The notes under the pieces: model-generated
What the model saw: only the letters and a program-made list of their open reading frames with translations
Told to the model about the DNA's origin: nothing
Database searches by the model: none
Shown: one piece after another, positions 48,921 to 53,952 of the stretch
Position numbering within the stretch: the stretch's first letter is position 1
How the letters are laid out: every line of letters starts with the position of its first letter
Position numbers and translations under genes: made by a program
From: Myxococcales bacterium
GTDB lineage: Bacteria; Myxococcota_A; Polyangia; Polyangiales; Houyiibacteriaceae
Direction of reading: 5' to 3'
Assembly (NCBI GenBank): GCA_024643985.1
Contig: JAHELW010000004.1
Coordinates: forward strand, 1 to 53,952
Length of the DNA: 53,952 bases

Positions 48921-50045
48921 ATGCGGTCTGGCCTCTTTGCTTGCTGTCTATTGCTCTTCGCCAGCAGTGCCCTCGGTTGCAAACGCGACCTCGGCGAGTG
49001 CAACCTCGACGGCACGACACCGGACGGGCGCGAGATTCCCGGGCCTGCGGCTTTCGACATCGCCTATCGGATCACCGACGGGTTGCCGATGTACGAAGGA
49101 CAAGCCTTGGTGCAGTCCACTTGCGGAGATGGGGCCTTTTGCCATGCACCCGGAGCGCGGGGTTCGGATCGTATTGGCGCACCTGCCCAGCTCGACTTCG
49201 ACCTCTCGCTCGCGTGCACGGACGAGACGAACGATGCCACGTGTGCGCAACCGTTACAGAGCTGCGAGGGGGGCCAGGCCGACACGCCGTACTGTGTGCG
49301 GCTCCGTCGTCAGCACGGCAACCGCGGCAACATTCGAGGATGGGCAGAAGTCGCCATCCAAGAGATTCGCTCGGGCACGATGCCACCGGGGGACGCGGGG
49401 CGAAACGTGCGCAACCGGACTCCCTGGCTCCGCAAATCGGACGCATCGGAGCTACCTTCGATCGACTCTGGAGACGGGCAGGAGATCGTCCGCAACTGGC
49501 TGGCCTGCGGGTCGCCCGTCGTGGCGCGTACCGAAACGGCGCCGTCCGAAGACCTTCAGCTCGAGCCCTGCACCAGCGTAGACGACGAGACCTGCGTGTA
49601 TAGCGGTCCGCTCGGCGATCTGCCCGATCCCACGTGGAGTGACATCTACTGGAGCATCGCGTTCACCCAGTGCGTCCTGTGCCACGGCCCGAGCAACGAC
49701 AACGTCGACCAGAATCCCAACAATCCTCTCGGCGGTGACATCCCGGGAGGCGCCAGCGCGGACGGCCTGGCGGTGCTGGATTTGACGGGGGCTGACGTCA
49801 ACGACACGAGCGCCTGGGCGGCCGAGTCGTGGTCCGCGCTAATCAACGTGTCCGCATCCACCGCCGGGCCCTGCGCCGGTCAGGGCATTCTCGTGATCCC
49901 ATCGGATTCCGAGGGCTCCCTGATGATCGAGAAGATGCGCGGTGTGCAGTCCTGCGGCGGACCGATGCCCTTGACCGGCCTCATTGCTCAGCCGCTGGTC
50001 GACATCGTCGCGGAGTGGATCGACCTCGGCGCGGCCAACGACTAG
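48921..50045 (+). CDS. cytochrome-c-like lipoprotein with two haem-type domains
   Basis: A 374-residue lipoprotein. The signal ends in a lipobox ALGC (Cys20). The first domain has C68-x5-C74-His75 (CGDGAFCH) and a downstream SGTMPPG (Met154); the second has a canonical haem motif CVLCH (251-255) and a later GGPMPL. This is the layout of two c-type domains, each with a Met-Pro axial segment, although the first motif is non-canonical and may not hold haem. It could transfer electrons at the outer membrane or surface. The stop overlaps the next start by one base. Confidence 0.72.
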   Translation: MRSGLFACCLLLFASSALGCKRDLGECNLDGTTPDGREIPGPAAFDIAYRITDGLPMYEGQALVQSTCGDGAFCHAPGARGSDRIGAPAQLDFDLSLACTDETNDATCAQPLQSCEGGQADTPYCVRLRRQHGNRGNIRGWAEVAIQEIRSGTMPPGDAGRNVRNRTPWLRKSDASELPSIDSGDGQEIVRNWLACGSPVVARTETAPSEDLQLEPCTSVDDETCVYSGPLGDLPDPTWSDIYWSIAFTQCVLCHGPSNDNVDQNPNNPLGGDIPGGASADGLAVLDLTGADVNDTSAWAAESWSALINVSASTAGPCAGQGILVIPSDSEGSLMIEKMRGVQSCGGPMPLTGLIAQPLVDIVAEWIDLGAAND

Positions 50046-50857
50046 TGGCGCGCGCGGGTCTCATCGCCGTCGCCGGTTTCGCGCTCACCCTCGGCGCATG
50101 CAGAAGCGCGCCTTCCTGCCCCACGCAGGTGCGGACCGATCCCGGCCGGGCGCTCTCGGATCACGAGAGCCAGCGCGCGAGCTGGCGCTCCCTCAAAGCA
50201 GAAGCGCGCGTCACGCAATGGGCGGACCGAGGACGCATTCGTGGAAACGTGTTGATGTTCCTCGAGCAGCCAAACCGAGTCCGCTTCGACGTCATGACGC
50301 AGTTCGGGCCCGCGGCGGTGTTGACCAGCGACGGCCAGAGCTTTCAGCTCAGCGATCTGCGCGAAAAGACGTTTCTGCAGGGGCCCACCTGTCCGCAGAA
50401 CATCGCGCGGTTGCTCGGTGTCTCGATCGGGGCCGAAGAAATCATCGGAATCCTGACCGGCAACACGCCGACGCTCGATGCGATCGCGGAGTCGATGGAA
50501 TGCCGGGACGGTCTCTACGTCGTCACGCTCGTCGCTGCCGATCGTTCGACTCAGGAAGTCGCTTTTTCGGTTCGCGAGGCCGATCGACAGAAGCCCCCCG
50601 AGGAGCAGATTCTTCAGCTCCGCCGCTCGACCGAGCGAGGTCCGGACGGCGTACGCCGTTGGGAGGCGAGCTACGACGACTACGTCGACGTCGACGGGCA
50701 GTCCTTTCCGACCCAAATCCGTTTCGTCGATGCGGTGAACGGCGCAGAGACGACGGTTCGCGTGAAGTCGATAACGCTCGACCCGGACATTCCCGACGGC
50801 ACCTTTCATCAGACGCCCGCGCCAGGCATGTCGATCGAGCTCGCGTCATGCTCATGA
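50045..50857 (+). CDS. DUF4292/LolB-like lipoprotein
   Basis: A 270-residue lipoprotein starting at GTG 50045, one base overlapping the preceding stop. The signal carries TLGAC as its lipobox. The mature part is a single beta-rich domain with RGNVLMFLEQPNRVRFDVMTQFGPAAVLTSDGQSFQL near 65-105, the pattern of LolA/LolB-like and DUF4292 lipoproteins that bind lipid or lipoprotein acyl chains in an incomplete barrel. It is coupled translationally to the cytochrome-like lipoprotein. Its exact role, whether lipoprotein insertion or another envelope step, is not determined. Confidence 0.82.
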   Translation: MARAGLIAVAGFALTLGACRSAPSCPTQVRTDPGRALSDHESQRASWRSLKAEARVTQWADRGRIRGNVLMFLEQPNRVRFDVMTQFGPAAVLTSDGQSFQLSDLREKTFLQGPTCPQNIARLLGVSIGAEEIIGILTGNTPTLDAIAESMECRDGLYVVTLVAADRSTQEVAFSVREADRQKPPEEQILQLRRSTERGPDGVRRWEASYDDYVDVDGQSFPTQIRFVDAVNGAETTVRVKSITLDPDIPDGTFHQTPAPGMSIELASCS

Positions 50858-50898
50858 AAAGCAGGGCATTTCGCGACTGGTGCTAAGGTAGGCGGCGC

Positions 50899-51876
50899 AT
50901 GACCGAACCGCTGTTGAGCCTGCGCCATTTGGTCACCGCCTTCGACACCGACGAGGGCTACCTGAGGGCCGTCGACGACGTTTCGTTCGACGTCATGCCT
51001 GGCAAGACGCTCGGCATCGTCGGCGAGAGTGGCTGCGGCAAGAGCGTCACCGCACTCTCCATTTTGCGGCTCATCCCGAGCCCGCCCGGTGTCATCGAGC
51101 AAGGGGAGGCGATCTTCGGCGGTAGGGACCTGTTCCAGCTTCCCGAATCGCAGATGCGAAGCATTCGAGGAAACGACATCTCGATGATCTTCCAGGAGCC
51201 GATGACCTCCCTCAACCCCGTCTACACCGTCGGCTCGCAGATCGTCGAGGCGATCCGGCTGCACCGGAAGGAGAGCCGGCGTGCCGCCAAGGCGCGCGCG
51301 GTCGAGTTGCTCGACCTGGTGGGAATCCCCGCGCCGTCCGAGCGGATCGATTCGTATCCACACACGCTTTCCGGCGGCATGCGTCAGCGCGCCATGATCG
51401 CAATGGCCCTTGCGTGCGAGCCCCGCCTGCTGATCGCAGACGAGCCCACGACCGCGCTCGACGTCACGATACAGGCGCAGATCCTCGATCTGCTTCGCAA
51501 CCTCCAAGCGGAGCTCGGGATGAGCATAGTCTTCATCAGCCACGATCTGGGCGTGATGGCCGAGTTCACCCACGAGATCGCGGTGATGTACGCGGGAAAG
51601 ATCGTCGAGCACGCGCCGACGGCAGCGTTGTTTGCGACCCCGCGCCATCCCTACACGCTAGGGCTTCTGCAGAGCCTGCCGAGCCAACGCAACCGCGGAG
51701 AGCGCCTAGCAACGATTCCCGGAATCGTCCCCGATCTGAGAGCGCTGCCGCCCGGGTGCCGCTTCCAAGACCGATGCGATCGGGCGACCGACGTGTGTCG
51801 CGGCGAGGAGCCGGCGCTCCGCCTCGTCGCGGAGTCCGAGGTGGCGTGCTTTCACCCAGAGGAGGGGCAGGCATGA
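50899..51876 (+). CDS. oppD: oligopeptide/dipeptide ABC transporter ATPase, OppD-like
   Basis: A 325-residue ABC ATPase with Walker [10 protein letters not shown] near 41-49, the Q-loop in [11 protein letters not shown], signature LSGGMRQR near 155, Walker [13 protein letters not shown], and H-loop SHDLG. The C-terminal part carries the oligopeptide-specific block with [14 protein letters not shown] cysteines that may hold an Fe-S cluster in some OppD/F proteins. It energises peptide import with OppF. ATG 50899 follows AAGGTAGG. Its stop overlaps oppF (ATGA). No permease or binding protein is in the window. Confidence 0.92.
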   Translation: MTEPLLSLRHLVTAFDTDEGYLRAVDDVSFDVMPGKTLGIVGESGCGKSVTALSILRLIPSPPGVIEQGEAIFGGRDLFQLPESQMRSIRGNDISMIFQEPMTSLNPVYTVGSQIVEAIRLHRKESRRAAKARAVELLDLVGIPAPSERIDSYPHTLSGGMRQRAMIAMALACEPRLLIADEPTTALDVTIQAQILDLLRNLQAELGMSIVFISHDLGVMAEFTHEIAVMYAGKIVEHAPTAALFATPRHPYTLGLLQSLPSQRNRGERLATIPGIVPDLRALPPGCRFQDRCDRATDVCRGEEPALRLVAESEVACFHPEEGQA

Positions 51877-52850
51877 TCGAACCGCGGCCCATCGTGCGTG
51901 CGGAATCCCTCCGCAAGTCGTTTCGCGGACCGTCGAAAGGTTTTCGACGCGGCCACGCGGAGCTGCGCGCGGTCGACGGGGTCACGCTCGACGTGATGCC
52001 CGGTGAAACGCTCGGCCTCGTCGGGGAATCCGGCTGCGGCAAGAGCACGCTGGGCCGGCTCCTTCTTCGCCTCTACGAGCCGACCAGCGGGCGCGTCTAT
52101 TTCGATGGCACCGAGATCACGACGTTGTCTCAGTCTGCGCTCCGACCCTTTCGCAGAAAGATGCAGATCATCTTTCAGGACCCCTACAGCTCGCTGAACC
52201 CGCGGATGACCGTGCGTGCGACTCTTGCCGAGGCACTGCGAGCGCACAGTCTCGTCGGTTCGAGCTCGGAAGAGGAGGAGCGGATCGCGGCGTTACTTCG
52301 ACGCGTCGGCCTTCGTCCGGAGCACATGCGGCGCTACCCGCACGAGTTTTCCGGTGGGCAGCGTCAGCGCATCGGCATCGCGCGTGCGCTCGCGGTGTCG
52401 CCGAGCTTCATCGTCGCGGACGAGCCGGTGAGCGCGCTCGACGTGTCGATTCAAGCGCAAATCGTCAATCTGCTGAGCGATCTCCAGCAGGAGCTCGGCT
52501 TGAGCTTTCTGTTCATCGCGCACGATCTTCACGTGGTGGAGCACGTCAGCCGCCGAGTGGCCGTCATGTATCTCGGTCGCGTCGTCGAGCTCGCCACGTC
52601 GGAGCAGATTTACGAAAATCCCCGACATCCCTACACGCAGGCGCTTTTGAGCGCGGCGCCGGAGCCGGATCCTCACGCCGAAAAGCGGCGCCTCATCCTC
52701 GAGGGCGACGTCCCGAGCCCGCTCGACCCGCCTCCGGGCTGCTTCTTCCATCCGAGGTGCCCGATCGCCGAAAAAGGTCTGTGCGATCGGGAGGTTCCCG
52801 CGCTCCGGAGGGTCGAATCGGGGCATGAAGTGGCCTGCCACCTCGCGTGA
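51873..52850 (+). CDS. oppF: oligopeptide/dipeptide ABC transporter ATPase, OppF-like
   Basis: A 325-residue partner of OppD. It has Walker [10 protein letters not shown] near 51-58, Q-loop [12 protein letters not shown], signature FSGGQRQR near 158, Walker [13 protein letters not shown], and H-loop [12 protein letters not shown]. The end includes GCFFHPRCP with cysteines. ATG 51873 overlaps the oppD stop, which fixes the start. A Crp-like regulator follows about 43 bases later. The ATPases may serve permeases encoded elsewhere. Confidence 0.92.
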   Translation: MIEPRPIVRAESLRKSFRGPSKGFRRGHAELRAVDGVTLDVMPGETLGLVGESGCGKSTLGRLLLRLYEPTSGRVYFDGTEITTLSQSALRPFRRKMQIIFQDPYSSLNPRMTVRATLAEALRAHSLVGSSSEEEERIAALLRRVGLRPEHMRRYPHEFSGGQRQRIGIARALAVSPSFIVADEPVSALDVSIQAQIVNLLSDLQQELGLSFLFIAHDLHVVEHVSRRVAVMYLGRVVELATSEQIYENPRHPYTQALLSAAPEPDPHAEKRRLILEGDVPSPLDPPPGCFFHPRCPIAEKGLCDREVPALRRVESGHEVACHLA

Positions 52851-52892
52851 TAGCGGTTGCCGGTCTCGGGGGCCCTGGGGTACCTACGTCAG

Positions 52893-53546
52893 ATGGTCGA
52901 GCCTCGGGCCGAGCTAACGATCGAGAGCTACTATCGGAGCTTTTCTGCGGGCAGCATCCTCTACTACGCGGGCTCGCCTGCGCGTGACCTGTTCTTGATT
53001 CGCGACGGCCGCGTTCGGCTGCTGAAGCGGGCACGCGGCATCGAGCGAACCACCGGGCTGTTCGGGGCAGGCGACCTGGTCGGTGAGGAAGCGCTCCTGC
53101 CAGGCGCGCACCGCTGGGCCACCGCGGAGGCGATCGAGCCCGTCACGGCACTGGTTATCGAGAGCGACACCTTCCGGGCACTGACCCGGAAACGTCCCGA
53201 CGTGGGAGAGGGCGCCATGCAGCAGCTCGTCCGCCGGCTTCGTCGCGCAGAGGAGCAGATCGAGAACGCGTCGCTCCCAGATCCCACGATTCGCGTCGTC
53301 AACACACTGCTTCACGCGCTCGAAGACGACGAGCACAACGTCATTTCGCTTTCGCCGCTCGAATTATCCACCCGAACTGGACTCGATCTCGACGGCGTCC
53401 AGGCGGTCGTCGGCCAGCTGCGTGAGCGCGGGTATCTCGACGTGGGTGATCAAACGATCACCATCGACGATCCGGGCGCGCTTCGCGAGCTGCACGAGCT
53501 GTTGGCGCTGAAGGAGGACGTTCGGCACGGGCTCAGCTGTCGGTAA
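52893..53546 (+). CDS. Crp/Fnr-family cyclic-nucleotide-binding regulator
   Basis: A 217-residue regulator. Residues about 15-125 are a cNMP-binding barrel with GSILYYAGSPARDLFLIRDGRVRLL and GDLVGEEALLPGAHRWATAEA, close to the usual phosphate-binding cassette. The C-terminal winged helix (about 140-205) is recognisable as SLSPLELSTRTGLDLDGVQAVVGQLRERGYL but diverged. It lies close to oppDF on the same strand and may control that transport module or unrelated genes. ATG 52893 is chosen over a TTG at 52857 because GGGG sits nearby; either is possible. Ligand unknown. Confidence 0.82.
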   Translation: MVEPRAELTIESYYRSFSAGSILYYAGSPARDLFLIRDGRVRLLKRARGIERTTGLFGAGDLVGEEALLPGAHRWATAEAIEPVTALVIESDTFRALTRKRPDVGEGAMQQLVRRLRRAEEQIENASLPDPTIRVVNTLLHALEDDEHNVISLSPLELSTRTGLDLDGVQAVVGQLRERGYLDVGDQTITIDDPGALRELHELLALKEDVRHGLSCR

Positions 53547-53562
53547 ACCGACACCCCCGTTC

Positions 53563-53591
53563 TTGACCCGAGTCCAAGGGCTAAGTAGACC
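53563..53591 (+). promoter_or_regulatory. candidate promoter of the TPR lipoprotein gene
   Basis: TTGACC and TAGACC lie 17 bases apart in the 50-base gap before the gene. A weak match; recorded for completeness. Confidence 0.35.
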
Positions 53592-53606
53592 CTTCAGGTG
53601 GCTCGG

Positions 53607-53952
53607 ATGTGGGGATGGGTTGGGCTTGCGCTTTTCGCGGTCGGTTGTGCGACCGGGTCGCAGGCCGTGACGCCGGACGGCGAGCGTTCGTACCGGGAGT
53701 TCCAACTGGCGGCAAGCCTTCGCGACGAGGGGCAAACGGCCAGCGCGATCGAGCATCTTCGCAAGGCGCTCGATCTCGACCCGGAGAACGCAGAGGCTCA
53801 CCTGCTGCTCGGCTTCATCCAAATGGAGCGCCGTGACTACCCAAAGGCGGAGCAGCACCTGAGCACGTCGATCCGGCTCCTCCAGAAACAGGACCGCCAG
53901 GGCACGATTCTCGCGGAGGCGCGCAACATCTACGGGTTGTGCCTCATCGAGC
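53607..53952 (+). CDS. PilF/PilW/Tgl-like TPR lipoprotein, N-terminal part
   Basis: Partial gene running off the right edge; 115 codons are visible. The signal ends in FAVGC, a lipobox, and TPR repeats follow (YREFQLAASLRDEGQTASAIEHLRKALDLDPENAEAHLLLGFIQMERRDYPKAEQHL). This resembles the pilotin PilF/PilW of type IV pili, called Tgl in Myxococcus, which helps PilQ secretin assemble in the outer membrane. Other TPR lipoproteins are possible since the C-terminus is missing. The in-frame GTG at 53598 is an alternative start. Confidence 0.65.
   Translation, partial: MWGWVGLALFAVGCATGSQAVTPDGERSYREFQLAASLRDEGQTASAIEHLRKALDLDPENAEAHLLLGFIQMERRDYPKAEQHLSTSIRLLQKQDRQGTILAEARNIYGLCLIE

Overview
This is a GC-rich chromosomal window that reads like Myxococcota (deltaproteobacterial lineage). 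The evidence is three eukaryotic-type Ser/Thr kinases, a homologue of the MXAN_5187 family with its diagnostic C-terminal block, several Cys-rich or TPR lipoproteins, many GTG starts and short-overlap operons, plus two tRNAs and a probable 6S RNA. Both edge genes are cut off: an HtrA-like protease at the left and a PilF/Tgl-like TPR lipoprotein at the right.

Layout. 1-3.4 kb (minus): HtrA-like protease start and two sensor kinases, one of them without an ATPase domain. 3.4-6.2 kb (plus): murI, a Ser/Thr kinase-receiver fusion, DUF4112. 6.1-7.3 kb (minus): three small conserved genes including an SCP2 protein. 7.4-9.4 kb (plus): YkgJ-type/DUF501/DUF2752 overlapping operon. 9.4-14 kb: receiver-degenerate GGDEF, rsmB, tRNA-Pro, receiver-XRE regulator, TPR lipoprotein. 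14.2-20.2 kb: membrane Fe-S oxidoreductase of the ETF:menaquinone type, K+ channel with RCK domain, second YkgJ-type paralogue, and a convergent acyl-CoA dehydrogenase. 20.2-24.3 kb (minus): rseP, thiO, alpha/beta hydrolase, parvulin. 24.5-27.9 kb: exported membrane protein, glmU and an ArsA-type ATPase. 28-31.5 kb: small protein, hemX-hemA-hemC. 31.6-35.4 kb: trxA, then rpsO-pnp-dut with an extraordinary Arg-Asp tail on PNPase. 35.6-40.3 kb: Cys-rich lipoprotein, F420-type LLM oxidoreductase, a 544-bp fold-back element, a probable 6S RNA, and the MXAN_5187-like pair. 40.3-42.4 kb: lipid kinase and fabH. 42.5-46.7 kb: tRNA-Leu, an inverted CGGGCCTCGGG repeat field and two divergent Ser/Thr kinases. 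46.7-54 kb: N-formylglutamate amidohydrolase family, RpoH-like sigma factor behind a sigma-54-like motif, a cytochrome-like lipoprotein with a DUF4292/LolB-like lipoprotein, oligopeptide ABC ATPases, a Crp-like regulator and the TPR lipoprotein.

Functionally the window is mostly housekeeping (peptidoglycan precursors, haem, fatty acid initiation, RNA decay, envelope proteolysis) mixed with signalling proteins of unusual architecture. No CRISPR array, phage, transposase, antiphage or biosynthetic cluster is visible. The most unusual non-coding signal is the fold-back element with 69-bp inverted ends abutting the probable 6S RNA gene (about 36.9-37.7 kb). The most unusual protein signals are the RD-repeat PNPase, the HisKA-only sensor paired with a complete kinase, and the paralogous cysteine-cluster proteins.
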